From: Pollenia angustigena
Taxonomy: Eukaryota > Arthropoda > Insecta > Diptera > Polleniidae
Direction: 5' to 3'
Length of the DNA stretch: 64,000 bases
Assembly: GCA_930367215.1 (NCBI GenBank)
Contig: OV884059.1
Location: 76,603,393-76,667,392 of the forward strand
Shown: positions 34,463 through 47,813 of the stretch, one piece after another
Layout of the letters: each line of letters starts with the position of its first letter
Numbering within the stretch: the stretch's first letter is position 1
Made by a program: the position numbers and the translations under genes
Notes under the pieces: model-generated
Told to the model about the DNA's origin: nothing
What the model saw: only the letters and a program-made list of their open reading frames with translations
The model's database searches: none

Positions 34463-36604
34463 CACACAAAAACACGTGTTTTTGTCATCAAAAAGAACAG
34501 TAAGCGTCGCGTTCAAAAAAAAAAACTATCAACAAGTAAAAAATTAACTGAGATTTGTTATAGACGAATTACAATTATGACCACCACCAATGTCAATAAT
34601 GAGCCTACATACATACATATGTATGTATATTATGCGTAAAATAAAAAATCGCCTTGTGGCTGACCACATTGTTGACGGTGGTTATGGTCGTAATCGAAAT
34701 TTGGTGTTTATTTTCTTTGTTTGGTAATTCTTGAATTGTTTTTGGCGTCATTTCATGTTGTGCGTTTAAGAAGAATAGGTGAAAAAAAGAACAGCCAAGT
34801 TACACAACAAAAACCGTTTTTTGTTTTCAATCTTGAATACCCTGAAGAATTAGAGTTAACTTTTCAAGTCACATGTAATTGTGCATGTCTGTCAAAATGG
34901 CTGTTTTACAGAAGGTTTATAATATTCGGTCACAAACGTACATGTAATTTGCTTCTGACATTGTCTCTGTGTTTTCCCACAGTTGTTGCAAAAACCAAAA
35001 CAAAAATGCCGCCACGAAAATTTTTATTTACGCCGTAAAATAATTTAGCCATCTTAACATACTTTTCTTTTAATTCAAAGATACCAATTAAGGATATTAT
35101 AATGAAACGGTTTTTATATATATATTTACATAAATTCTATTCAATAGTGGGATGATCGTACATATATCGGTATTGTAAAATATAAACTTCAGCCGGCTAA
35201 TGATTCCGTCAATAGTGGACGCCGCTGCCGGTTGACATTGCATCTGACTTTTACAGAAGCAAAGTTTAAAAGGTAACACACGACATGTATGTATTTTGCA
35301 GTGGGAAATTTGACATGTCAGATGACAAAAACATGTCGCGTACGGTCGCCTTTATTTTCCAATTTTATACAAAGTTGTATGTATGAAATTCCTTCCAAAA
35401 TTGTACAATTAAGCATGAGCTATTACAATTAAACAAATAAAACAAGTTATTTTTAAACCATATTTAAATAAAACATATATTTTAAATATTATTATTTTGC
35501 TTCATTTAATCATCAACTGAATTGATTTAACAAACTAATTCAATTAACAATTTGTTTGATTGAATAATTGGCTTAATTAAATTTAGATTGTATTTCAAAT
35601 ACACTGTTTAATTTATTCAATCACTGTTTTAATCAATACAATTATTAAAATAATTAATTTTTCTGTATTGTAATCAATTACGTTAGTAATTCATTCAATT
35701 AAAATATTGATTTTTTTTAAATTAATTTGTTAATTCATTCAATTAAAATATTGTTTAATATTAATAATTTTTTAATTATTTTTGTAATTAAAATGTAAAA
35801 ACTTTTTAATTGGAAAAAAATCCTTGTTTTGCAATTTTTGCAAATTTGAGTAATTGGTATAATCATTTCGGTGATAGGTGCAAAATTAAACAATTTTTGC
35901 TTGTTTCAATTATTTTGGTGATCAAAACCTTTTTGACTATTTTCTGTGCGATTAATACGACCGCAATAATCTCCAATTTTCTTATTGGTTTTATATCTAA
36001 AAACATCCGAGTGTATTAGGTTTAAAATTGCTTAATAAGTTCTTTTAATGTGCTTGTCCCAAATAGCAAAACATCATATTACAATGCAAATATCAATGAC
36101 TATCGGCCTAATTTATAAAAAATAAAACCGGTTAATAAGGGCTTTATGAAACGGATTTTCATACAAAATCCGTTTAATAAACCCTTTATTAACATGTTTT
36201 ATTTTTTATAAATAAGGCAGTATATCTTTACAGAAACTACAAAACTTAAAATAGCTACATTTGTTTCTAATCCCCTCATATGTACATGGTGGCGCAGAAT
36301 ATGCTTTATAGTTAGAATTGGTTTTTAATTTTTTTATTTATGCGGTTATTATTAATTAATACACTTAAAAAAATTATCCTGTAACCACTTTTTCATAACT
36401 TTTCGCAAACTTAGGCTGTACTGACCAGGATTTAACTTCGAATGTTAGTTTCAAGTGTGATGATGGTTAATCATTATCAAAAAAAAAAAAAAAAATAAAT
36501 TATTACATTCTGAATTTAGTCTGCTTTTTCACCAACAGCCTTTGCTGGTAGTCTGTCTACTTTATTTCTTGCACAAGTTAAATTTTTTTTAAAAAAACAA
36601 TTTC
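34463..36604. other. No gene; AT-rich with ATTCAATTAA-type words
   Basis: 35500-35780 is built from TTAATTCATTCAATTAAAAT-like words. 35840-35900 resembles the centre of the giant foldback at about 54045-54090 (ATAATCATT, GGTGATAGGTGCAAAAT), suggesting a related element piece. Confidence 0.4.
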
Positions 36605-36607
36605 TTA

Positions 36608-36826
36608 GGCCCGTTTTCACAACTTACCGATAGCTAAAAGTATACTTTAAACGGCCTTATAAAAAGTGTTTAATTATTAAAACTTAACTTTAACCTAAAG
36701 TGAACGATAGTGTATATTAAGGATCATCCTACCTGGTAGGTTAAAATAAAGTTGTAACAATGGAACACCTTTTACACGGCCGATAAAATCCTACCTTTAG
36801 TTATCGGTCAGTTGTGAAAACGGGCC
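36608..36826. mobile_element. PIF/Harbinger-like MITE
   Basis: 219 bp, TTA on both sides (36605-36607, 36827-36829). Inverted ends GGCCCGTTTTCACAACT followed by ACCGATA (one mismatch) give a repeat of about 25 bp. No coding capacity. The long, well-preserved ends suggest a fairly recent copy. Confidence 0.82.
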
Positions 36827-37434
36827 TTAATATATTTTTTAATTGTAGGTTTTAAATAAATTGGAAAATGGCCTATAGAAAATTTTCGGAAATTATAAAC
36901 ATTTTGATTTATCATTTATCGGCGTTTCCGGATCTTATTATTGTTATATTATTGTTAAGGGTGTGTAACAATAATATTAAAAAGGCACGTTTTTAGAGTG
37001 ATAAATTCAGTGACATTGATTGTTGAGGGAAAGCGATTTTCTATGCGCATTTCCCTGGTTGCCAGATCATCAGGAAACATTTTTCCAAAAAATTTTGACT
37101 AGTATATTTTTTTTTTTTTTTTTTTGGTTTAAATTTAACTGTTATATTTTTACTTATATCACAGTGCAACAAAATTCGGGTACCAGACTACGAGTTTTTA
37201 AAATGTCGGGCCTTGAAACTTCTGAATATTTTGAAAAGGCGTTTGGAATAAGTCATAAGAGCTAAAAAATTATTTCCGATATCTTATGTAGAATTGTATG
37301 GCGATTCTTTTCATAGAGCTCATAAACCCTCTAACTCTCATTTTAAGGACTCATTTTTGTCCTTTTTCCCAAATTTTACACAAAAGTATACTTTAACAGC
37401 ACTTTTGAGGATTAAAATGTTCTACGAATAATTT

Positions 37435-37760
37435 AAAAGGTTTTGTTATTCGTGCTTAATTCCCAATTTTTATTCTTGATAAAAACACTGAAATTTATTG
37501 TTGATGGGACAAGCTATTCCTATGCGCATTTCACTGGTTGCTTAGACCAGATCGTCAGATTCTAGAAAAACTAAAGATATTAAACCAAATAAAACTGGTA
37601 AACGAATAAGAATTATAAGCAACAGTTCTACTTGTAACAATATCAAAGTTTAAACAAAAACATCAACAATAAACAGTGAGTTTATCGCTCCATTGATAAT
37701 AAACTGGCAGTGCACGGCCTGAAAAAACTTAACTGGCAAGATGATTTTGCAATTTGTTTT
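37435..37760. repeat. Dispersed repeat R2, further copy
   Basis: Matches 50156-50400 for about 250 bp, including TTCTTGATAAAAACACT, ATTGTTGATGGGA and the later ACAATATCAAAG part, then the TGCACGGCCTGAAAAAA word whose inverse is at about 50555. A shorter relative begins at 37030. Confidence 0.7.
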
Positions 37761-37979
37761 TGTTTTCAGTTTGTTTTTCTTAACCTACTTACAACTAGTT
37801 TAACACTGTGCATTTCACGGCTGATACTTTTTAAAAGTTGTTTGCTCTCTCTATTTTTAATCTTTTTTTTTGGATTCAGAAATCTATATTGTGCTTATAT
37901 TGATGATATCATGACCATTTCACCAATCAAGGCATCTTTTTGACAGATATTTTGCAAAGAAAAGCAAACTATTTGTTGC

Positions 37980-38990
37980 AAATTTAAAATCTTTGATCAT
38001 TCTCCAGAATAAAGAAATCTAAATTGTCCTTGTATGGGAGCTACCACGCTACGCCTTCTTCTCCAATATAGCTTACTAAATATTTGTACAAACCCGTTCG
38101 CCGGATCACTGTTGTTGGCTCTATATTTGTAATGGAGGAGCCACTCCCACTTCTCAAATCCAGTACACTTTTTGGCAGATATTGTGTACTGTTAACAAAG
38201 TTATTTGTTTTAAATTTGAAAATTTTCTGTAACCGTTCTCCAGATATGTAGTTATTTATACTGTCTTTGTTTGGGAGGTGCATCGCCCACTTGGAATTTT
38301 ACAAATATTTAACAAATATTTTACAATAAGGTGAAGTTTACAACAAGTTTTCAAAGCTTTAAGGCTTTTGTCTTCAGATATGCGGTATTTAATGTTTTCG
38401 TTCCATGGGAGGTACACCTCCTCCTCTGTCTACCCCACCCATTTTTATTTTGAAATTTATTGTTAACCATAATAAACCACGTTTGAAGACACCCGCTATT
38501 ATAGTACTTCAGTTACGCGACATTGTATTGGTCCCCCTGCGCCTTTTCCCTTTATGGGGGTACCATACACCCTGCTACTATCCCCTTTCAATTTCTAGGT
38601 TAAGAAGATGCTACATCAAAAAGTTCCGGAAAGTGGGTGCAGCGGCTCTTAAGAAATTCGATACTTAATATTGGCATCCTATGGAGGGTACCACTTCTCC
38701 TGCCCCTACCGAAAAAATAGGTAAAACGGTTCAGAAGTTTATCAGCCAACATAAGCCAACAACAAAACAGACAAACATTTTTCATTTTTAAATATAAAGA
38801 TTTATTTCCCCCCCTTCACCTACCCCTTTATTTTTGTTTTGAATTGTGCAGTTTATCTTAAGAGTGGGTCTTAAAAGCTGGAAGACTTTTGTCTTCAGAT
38901 ATTCGGTATTTAAGATTTTCGCTCTTTGGGGTGTTCTGCTCCCCCTCCGTCTAGCCCGCCCATTATTATTTGAAATTTGAAACTTCGCTA
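37980..38990. repeat. Degenerate repeated blocks, retroelement-tail-like
   Basis: At least four blocks share AGATATG-GGTATTTAATGTTTTCG-like then TGGGAGGTACACCTCC-like sequence (near 37990, 38230, 38370 and 38880). One continues AAAACGGTTCAGAAGTTT, CAACAAAACAGACAAACATT and an A-rich end, a form common in tails of some non-LTR or SINE elements. No gene. Confidence 0.45.
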
Positions 38991-40903
38991 TTCATAACGA
39001 CTCAGACTTATATACTTTATAGGGTATAAGATCAATATTGTAGAAATTACAAACGGAATCACAAACTTATGTATACCCTCTGGTTTAAATGTACATTGAT
39101 AAGGTACATATATGAATTCGAGAGGGATATTTAGACTCTCAAGTTGGTTTTAAGTTATTTTAACATTTATAAAAAACGATTAGCTTATGTCTGTGTATAC
39201 CTGTTTAGGGTACCCGGGGTCAATTGTCCTATTGCATATATAAACGTCTTTGAATTATTTGTTTAACAGGAATGAAAGAATGTATTATAAATGAAAAGTC
39301 TTGGCTCGTAAAGCATTATTTATGCTTGTGAACCTCTTTATGGAGTTCCAGTAAAAATATGTGTATGCTGAAAAGAAATATCGTTTTACTCAAATACATC
39401 TGGTAACCCTTAGCACTTATGCGTACTTCAAATTTAATTGACAACAGCTTCTGAAAAAAGCATATGGCAAGCACTATTAAATCAAATAAAACAAGAGACC
39501 ATAAATACATGATAATACATAAGAACAAATTTCATTGATAAGGATTATCATAGAAAAATATTGAAAACCAACAACAACAAAAAATTAAAAAAATAAAAAC
39601 GAAGGAAATCATCTCATATGACATTTTCCCACAGAGTATAAATATATACTAGAGTAATAAAATAGCAAATTCTAAAGAATATAAAACTAAAACTTAGAAT
39701 ACAGATACAAACTTACAAGCACCAACGACATAGAAACGATAATAGAACAAACACTTGTAACGAGAAACTATAACCCATGTGTAACCGTATCTGTTCATTA
39801 TGTACAACAGAGATTCTTCGGTTCGACATTTTGTTTTAACGTCAGACAGTCAGTTAGACTTCGTTTATAGTTGGTAAAAGACACGTAGTTAGTCTGTCTG
39901 TCATTTAGTTAGTCAGCTAGACGAAAGGAGTTACAATGTCAATGTGGTTGTAGTCAAAGTAGTGATAGAGAGTTTATATACTCGTTACATGCAAAAGTAA
40001 TAGATTTTCATATACATTTTATTGATTACAAAACTGTAACATATTTATGGGGTTAACGAACCCATTTAACAACAACAACAACAACCACAACTAAAACAAG
40101 CAACTAACTGCATGCACATGAAGGTGACGATGATTGTGAAGCTAAAAAAAGTAGGAAGATGCTCCTCGGCGAATGTTAAAAAGACACATCAGTACGAGAA
40201 CGAACAGATAGATAAGACCACTTGGCGTCTATGAGAGAAGGAAAACTAAAATCTGATTGAAGTAGTGACGTAAATTAATTTAATTTTAAATGGTCTTATA
40301 TTTTAATCTTAACAAATTTAATTATGAACACAAGTTTGTTCATATATTTTAAGGCAAGTATATGTTTTTTTCATTTCATTTTTATGTTATAAATGTGGCA
40401 TAGAGTTAGAACGTTATGGATCATATAGGCGAGAGATTTACAAGGCGCTTTACTTAAGACTTTGACTTTGAAGAAGGAAAGTTAAGCCACATTAAGAGAT
40501 AATGATAACAAAAAAATTTAGTTTTTATTTAAAATATATTATGAAGATAAAGAAATTCGGTGGAACTGATTCACTCGGGACAATATCTGCGACAGGCAAA
40601 ATTTAATGTCACCATTTCGGTAATTTCAGTGACCTTTTACAAAGTCTCAAAAAGGTGCCAATTAACCCCTCTAAGGACATCGCCATGTTAGAGTGAGAAG
40701 TCCCTTCATATAAAGTGCTACAACTAGAACCGGTCCCTTCCACTTTAGAACTGTCACGTGACAAGTTAGTATCATATCCATTTTCCCCCAGGGGTAGTTA
40801 GAAATTAAACTTCAAATAAATTAGTTAAAGCCATAGCAGAACGTGCCAGAAACTTGGACATAATTTGTGTGTTCCTTCTTATCTAAGCGTTTATCTATTA
40901 GCC
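38991..40903. other. No feature seen
   Basis: Simple repeats such as an ACA run near 40070 and a TAGTTAGTC run near 39890; otherwise unstructured AT-rich DNA. Confidence 0.45.
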
Positions 40904-40906
40904 TTA

Positions 40907-41417
40907 GAGCCACTTTTTGGGTTAGAGATTAGCGATTAAATTAACTTTAATCTCCGTATTTACTTTTTGAGCTGTAGTTTTTTAACTTTTTTTTGCTAGT
41001 TTAAGCGGCCAACGGTGGTGGTTTAAAACTTAACTTAAACTGTCAACATACACATGTTTAACATAAAGAACTTTTGCAAAAATATAAACAAAAATACATT
41101 TTTAAACATTGCTTAGCACTTTTATATAATTTTTCCATTCTATATTTTTTCTTTAATATATTTTTTCTTTATACGCAAAAAATTTCTACCTTGCAAACAA
41201 TATTAAATTCGCGCATTTTCTTCTTCTTGTTTGAAAACATCCATATTGACATTTGCAAAAAAATGTTGCCATTTATTTGTGCTCAGTATGGTAGCGCTAC
41301 ATGGTTTAAGCCACCACCCAAAAATATCAAATTCAATTGATACAAGATTAACTTTATTCTCAGATTAGCTAATTATAGAATTAAATTAACTTTAATCTCA
41401 AACCCAAAAAGTGGCTC
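40907..41417. mobile_element. PIF/Harbinger-like MITE
   Basis: 511 bp, TTA on both sides (40904-40906, 41418-41420). Ends GAGCCACTTTTTGGGTT then AGAGATTA or TGAGATTA. The interior also has inverted AACTTTAATCT segments. No coding capacity. Confidence 0.8.
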
Positions 41418-41420
41418 TTA

Positions 41421-43789
41421 ATCGTGTAATTAAATCTGTTTTTAGCACATATTCAAAATTAAAATCAATGGATTATAAATCTTTTCGTATTAATCCCTTT
41501 TTCAAATATTTGCCTTTTAATTTTAGCGCTTTTAGTTTGCCTTTATTTAGTGAAGATTTCGGAAGATTAACTAAGTGGATTCACATTCCAAAATTAAAGC
41601 CTTTTTTAAACTGGAGCTTTAAAAGACAATTTTAATTGTAAGAAAATAAATTAAATATGTAGATTATTTGAAATTTTATAATTACGAATTTATTCACCGT
41701 TTCGTTAAATTACTGAAATATGGAGTAATAGAGCTCCATATTGGATCTTACTAGGCGTGTTTTTCTTAATTGTTTGCAAAACAAAAAGGGCTAATTTGTA
41801 AATATCTTGATATTAAAAAAAATTATAACAATATTTTATTAAAATAATTTTCGAAAAGTATAATAAAGTTTCCAATTCAGTTATTTAGTTATTCTAATAA
41901 ATTTTCAGATGTTTTTTTTTTTTTTAATTAAAACTCACAATTTGTGGGCCCCATAAATCATAAGTAAAATAGGCCATAGCCGGCATCCTTCATGGACATG
42001 ATTAACACTCATGTTTTTTTGTGTGATGGCTTGTTTTTCTTAACATTTTATTTATTTTTCTCAGTTTTTATACAGTTTTTTTTTTTGTTTAATTTTAACT
42101 CAGCACCTTGTAAAACACAAACAAAAAACAATCCTAAAAGTATGCTGTAGAAACAAATGAAAATATATTGTGTGTATGAAGATTTGTAAGAGTGTTAGTG
42201 TGTGTGTTTTAGCCAGCATTAAACGTAACTAAAATGCATTCGCGTGTAATAATTTGTGGTTTCCACAACGTTAACATTTGAGTTGATGTTGTTTTTTTAT
42301 TTTCACTTGGTTTTTTCTATTCAACATTTTCCACGTTTTTCAATCTTCTCTTTCATTCTCAACTCGGGTGATTTTCTTTTCAATTCTTTATATCATGTTG
42401 GCAGACATGTCGCAGTGCAACAATATTGTATACAGTTTTTTTTTTGTTTTAATTTTTTTATTTTAGCATTTGTTTCCTTAAAAAAAACGGGAAAAAATTA
42501 AAGGGATACATAAACATTTTTGTAGATAGAAAATACAACAAACGCATTACAACGCATCACATTTGAACATTTCTCTTTACAGCAACAAAATCCGAACCAG
42601 CAGCAAAGTAACTACATCATGTATCACATCTACATTAAACAATGTTGGTATGTGTACGTGTGTATGTGAAAATTGTTACAGTGTATAAGCTACAAACATC
42701 TGAAGCCTGTAGTTTATGGGAGAATGCATAAAAGTTGGCTGTTGAAAACTGCCTTTTAGAGAATGTTTAGTTATTTGAATGAAAACAAAATTGTTACGTT
42801 TGTAGACGAGTACCCTACATACGGGCATTTACTTAAGTAAAATTTAAACACTAGTTTTAGTATTTTTATAACCATAACTTTTTCTCTGAAGTTTGGGCAT
42901 TTGAAAATAAGAATGAGCTGCAAAGTTTTTTAAAGTATGTGAACTAATTTTGCAGTAATTTTTAAGTTAGCCCAAAACTTATGTTTGTCGAATTTTATTT
43001 TAGAAAGTATATGGGACTTAGTCTCGACACTAACATTTCTTTGAATTCGGGCTTATTTGCAAGCTATGGTCCATAAAGAACCTGTTATTTTAACCAATTT
43101 TATAACTAGGTTTTGGCTAGCATTTAAATTATCTATTCTGAATTCTATTCAATTAAAAACATTTTTTGGGATATGTTGCATACAATTTTTCCGCAACTTG
43201 TGTCAGTAAAACTGATTTTTAATAAGATTTAGTTTTAATGTATTATTTAGATAAAACTGTTAAGCGAATAGGAATTTTAAAAACTCAAAAGTCTTACCCG
43301 CGCTTGTAATATACCTGTTTGTAATATACTGAAATAAAAATATTTTTAATATCTCAAAAACCCTTTTTTATTAAAATTAGAATGATACCTCAATTTTGGA
43401 CACCCTTTATTCACTCTTTCATATTTATTTGAGAGCCCACGGAATTGTTTCTTCGCTCCGTCTAATCTTTTTTCATCCGATGGTTGCTTTTATTGTTCAT
43501 ACTTCTACCACATATAGAAACACCGATGACGCATAATAAGTAACAAAACGTAATTATGTTACAAGACTAATGTCATGACTGCTTAATCCTTTGCCGCGTT
43601 TAAAGAATGCATTTCTTGGTATTCTATGCGACATAAAATTTCCTTTGATACGTCCCCATTGATCATTTATTAACAGTCCAAGATCATCTTATTGAAAGTT
43701 TACCTTCTGGTGTTACATCCTTCGTGGAAATATCCAATACCTGGGATTCGTCAAAAATCTAAAAATAACCGAAAAGAATCAATAATATC
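41421..43789. other. No feature seen
   Basis: AT-rich. Short plus-strand frames at 41411-41635 and 42256-42501 have no recognisable motif. Confidence 0.45.
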
Positions 43790-44270
43790 TCTTGAAGTTA
43801 AGGCTTAACAGACAGTCTATCTGGTACCATAGGAGTCAAAAGCACCAGGTAAGTTGCCACCGGGCTGGCTATTGGTTAAGGCCTTCGAAAGTATATATCT
43901 TGCGGGATATGCCTTTCAGGAAGATTGTATTTGCAGGGAATTTTACATTTCCGTCGAAATTATAATTTTCACAACTTGTGGAAGAGTCAGCCTGAGGGAT
44001 GGTTCATCTTTATGTGCTGTTGCTACTCAATAGATGTTGTTAGCATATTTCCAAAAGCAGAGGAAACTAGATAGCTTCAGCTTCTAAACAAGGGGCGAGT
44101 GTATACTCTTGCCTGATGATGCACACAAATTGTTATCTGGGTGTGTTGGATACTCTCACAATCAGGGACGGTTGGTATACACATCCAGTGGTAAAGATCG
44201 ACAAGAAGAAAGGGCCATATGGCAGGTGCTCGCACACAGTAGCGTACGACGCAGATACGTTCTCAAATTA
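43790..44270 (+). repeat. Dispersed repeat R1, copy 2
   Basis: Plus-strand copy of the repeat found inverted at 2460-3060. Clear anchors: TCTGGTACCATAGGAGTC (about 43820), CTTGCGGGATATGCC (about 43900), GCTGTTGCTACTCAA (about 44020) and GCGAGTGTATACTC (about 44095). Diverged, no intact frame. Confidence 0.6.
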
Positions 44271-44749
44271 AAACGTTTAATATTTTATGCAAAAGAAAAG
44301 ATAATATCTTTGTCGTACGATTTATTAAATGTAATTGTATTCCATATGCCGGTTGTGATCGTATTTTAAGAAATTTAAATCTTTTCGTCTTACGTTTTTG
44401 CAAAGAAAAAACGCAATTGTATGCCTCGTATTTTGTGCAATAGAGTTTTATTAACGAGGATCGTTCGTATAAGCTCAGCGACGGATTTTCATTTGTAACA
44501 AAAAGGCTCGAGTTGAAATTTTTTTTTAAATAAGGTTCAAAGTGCGACCTTTCTAATATCAAGGTTTACAAGGACATGCTTAATTAATCGACTAATTAGA
44601 TATTCTAATGCAGAGGATGGTTTTTTGTTGTATCGTTGTCATCGAAATACAGTGTTTAGAGAAATGGGTGAATACTGTTGTAATCCATGATAAGATTATT
44701 GGTACCAAAAAGAGTTTTGCTTATAAGGCTTACAGCCATAGCTTAACAA

Positions 44750-45090
44750 GAGCTGAAAGCGAAATGATTTCTCCGCTTAGCTTTTATGCTGATATGCCAT
44801 ACCTAGCCAAGAGCGTCAACGTTGTACACGGAGAGTGGCGTTTACTTTCTTGATTAACGTAACCCACATAGCAGAATTAAAAATGGAGATAAAACCACTA
44901 GATTGACCTAAAAATCATTATTAATTAACAATAGCGGCCAACTTCACTATAAAACGCACTGTCAAAATCGGAATTTCCAATTGCAAAACTTAAGCGCCGC
45001 GCTATTTCGATATTCTACATACAAATTTTATGCGCATGTGAATTTTTGACCGATAGAAAAAACTTTCTGCTCTTGTTTAGGGATGGCTGT
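44750..45090. repeat. Inverted-repeat sequence related to the first 200 bp of the window
   Basis: 44765-44860 is an inverted match to about 80-165 (TCCGCTTAGCTTTTA, GATATGCCATACCTA, AAGAGC, CAACGTTGT). 45066-45088 carries GCTCTTGTTTAGGGATGGCT, inverted relative to the word at 44803. This suggests a small element with GCTCTTGTTTAGGTATGGC-type ends. Confidence 0.5.
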
Positions 45091-47463
45091 TAGGTCAATA
45101 CTTATATTTTTTAAGAGATTTATTAAGCTCAACAGTAAGATATAAACTTTTTGTCAACATACTTTTTGAGGAAAAAAATTCAATATGAGTAAATACATTA
45201 ATTGCATATGGAACCCCACAAAACTTTGATGCAATTTCTATTTATCTTATTATCATTTATCATAATTTATAAAAAAAATGCTGCTTATAAAAATAGTTAA
45301 AAAATCACCAAAAGCTTGCTTGGTTCATGATCTACAATAGAGTTCTTTAAGGTCGCCGTTAGGTCTCCTTTACTCATAAGATGTTTTTACTAAAAATATT
45401 TTACGTTGCCTTTGCTTCGTCACATCTCTCTATGTCGTCGTCTCTTTTCGCAGTCTGTGACAATTTGTTACCAAAAAAGAAAAGGACGGCTCAGTAAAAA
45501 AAATTATGCGAAACTAAATTCTCTCTATTAACAGAGTTGTGCTTGGGTGACATTTTTGTTTTAGATGTTTTTCTTCGTAGTTTTTTCTTAAATTTTTTTC
45601 TTTTACAGGCTGTTATTTGCCGTTTTCTTCATCATCACTGTCATGGGAAAAATGTGTTAGAATTTTTTGTTTTTTTTTTTTCTTTTCATAGAAGCAACAA
45701 ACAATATCAGTCTAAAACAAATTATGGTTCTTCTTTTTGCAGCAATTTTTACTGTTGATATTCATGTTATTACTGTACAATTGCATGATGGTAAAAAACT
45801 TTTTAACCTTTTTCTAAAAAAAAATATTATACGTATGAAAATGTGGAAGGGTAAATTAAAAGGATCTTAGAACAACAGCGAAATTTTGTCTAAGTTCGTA
45901 TTAGTAAAAGAAGGGCTGAAGTTGCTACGATAGTTTTTTTTTTTTTAAATAAGGGACACCCAAATAAGTAAGACAAATGTGGTCGTTATAATTATAGTTC
46001 CTTTTTGTATTGTCGTACCTCTTAACTTCTCACAAAAGCAGGGGAAAAATTTGAATTAACCAGGATTCCTAGAAAAATAGTTAAGATTAAGATCATCTGT
46101 ATGCCATTAGCATAATTCAAATCAAATATACTTAAAACCGTCTTAGTCGTCTTAATTTTAAAGAAACGTGGACCGACGACTTCAACAGCAAAAGAAAAGT
46201 ATCCCAACTGAACTTTTGTGTTTCTGCGGAATCTCATATGTCGTAAATAAGTGAATAATGCTACTTGATAGCGCCAATAAACTACCTAGAGACAGAGTTC
46301 TTGTAGTCCTTGGTTGGACTTCATTGAACTCGAATTTAGACCTCAGGAGTGTTAATTGAAGGTGCTACGGGAGTAGGTGGCCCTCCCCGCAAGCCGTTCC
46401 GACAACTGATGAGGTCTCCGTCCAATAAACTACCTAGGGACAGAGTTCTTGTAGTCCTTGGTTGGACTTCATTTAACTCGAAGTTAGACCTCAGAAGTGT
46501 TAATTGAATGTGCTACGGGAGTCAGTGGTCCTCCCCGCAAGACTTTCCGACTACTGATGAGGTCTCCGTTTAGTACGCTTCTTGCGAGAAATGCTTCTGT
46601 CGTTCAGGTTGATTGTGTTTGCGGAAGCCTTGCTTTTCTTATGATAGAGCACACGTAGTGGCTGTGGATTAAATATAAAATTGCAAGAAGGGACAAGTCA
46701 CGTCAAAGTCAGATTTTTTATCTTCGGGGAAAGTTCGGGCTGTCCCTAGGGGCTTTTGCTTTTCAGCAGAAGCTGAAGGAAATTATGAAAAGGGAGTGGA
46801 GGTTAGATAGCTCCGGCTCATAAGCAAGGGGTGAATTGCCACCAATGTGCGGATGTTTGGTTCCTGACGTACATTTGGATATTTGGTAAGTGCTTAATAT
46901 TAACACACCATGTGGTTGAGATCCACTATAAGATTATGCTCACATAAATCAAGAACGTGTTGATCTTTTGTGTACTGTTCATTAATATAAATAATTTACT
47001 ACTTTTCAGTCAAGAATTAAAAAATTATCCATAAAATTTAATTAATTACATGTTGTAAAATTGTTTTCTTCATAAAAATAAATTAATGAACTTTATCCTG
47101 ACTAAAATGTCAAAATTTAGATTAAAAATCATAAACAGTTCAATAAATTAACCACACTACTAATTTACCACTTTTTTTTAATATTTTCGTCAGCATTTAC
47201 AATTGGGTGATTCAAAAGGTATGCTATCAAGTCATATTGGTATAATAACATAATATTTTACAATAGTTTAAAAAAATTTTTGTAAAATAATAAGACTTTT
47301 AACGCTTTGTATATTGTATTGTCTTAACTACACAGTAGAAATCTGAACCTTATTAAATATATATACCTTACGCAGGCATGCATTCTTTCCTTACCTGCCA
47401 ACCCCACTGTATTTTTCATCTTTATCTTTTATTTTTAACATACCTACCCGCTATCTCCTTTTC
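45091..47463. other. No gene recognised apart from repeat R1
   Basis: A minus-strand frame at 46022-46237 (MRFRRNTKVQLGYFSFAVEV...) has less biased composition than most, but I cannot assign it and see no splice-linked partners. The rest is AT-rich. Confidence 0.4.
46274..46569 (+). repeat. 148-bp tandem duplication inside repeat R1, copy 3
   Basis: Two units, 46274-46421 and 46422-46569, about 90 percent alike by eye. Each starts CCAATAAACTACCTAG and ends GATGAGGTCTCCG. The second runs into the part of R1 with GCTTCTTGCGAGAAATGCTT (to about 46860), so the duplication arose inside one copy of the dispersed repeat. Confidence 0.8.
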
Positions 47464-47813
47464 TTAACACGTTGGCTGCCATGTGATCCACCGGTGGGTC
47501 ACATTTTTTTTTACTATGAGGCCATGTGTACCACCGGTGGTGCACACATATACTTTACTTGTTCATCAAATAATTTTTGGCCCGGTGATGGTAGATAAAA
47601 GTTTCATGCGGTGGCACCTTGGTAAAACTATATTATTTTTGCTGTATAAAATTTTTTTAGTGCTCTGCTCACACAAGTCGAATTTTTAACATTGATTTTA
47701 GTTTATTTTTTTTTCTTCATTTTATTAGCTATTTATTATTTATAATTAATTCTCGGACAATTATATGCGTAAAAAAGAAAAAATATAAAAAAATGTAGAA
47801 CAGTCACAATATA

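Noticed and set aside
40060..40095. CRISPR-like or microsatellite array of ACA units
   Set aside because: A simple trinucleotide run in eukaryotic DNA with no spacers.
46022..46237. Possible exon (MRFRRNTKVQLGYFSF...)
   Set aside because: Composition is less biased than the background, but there is no recognisable domain, no convincing splice partner and a repeat nearby, so it is left unannotated.
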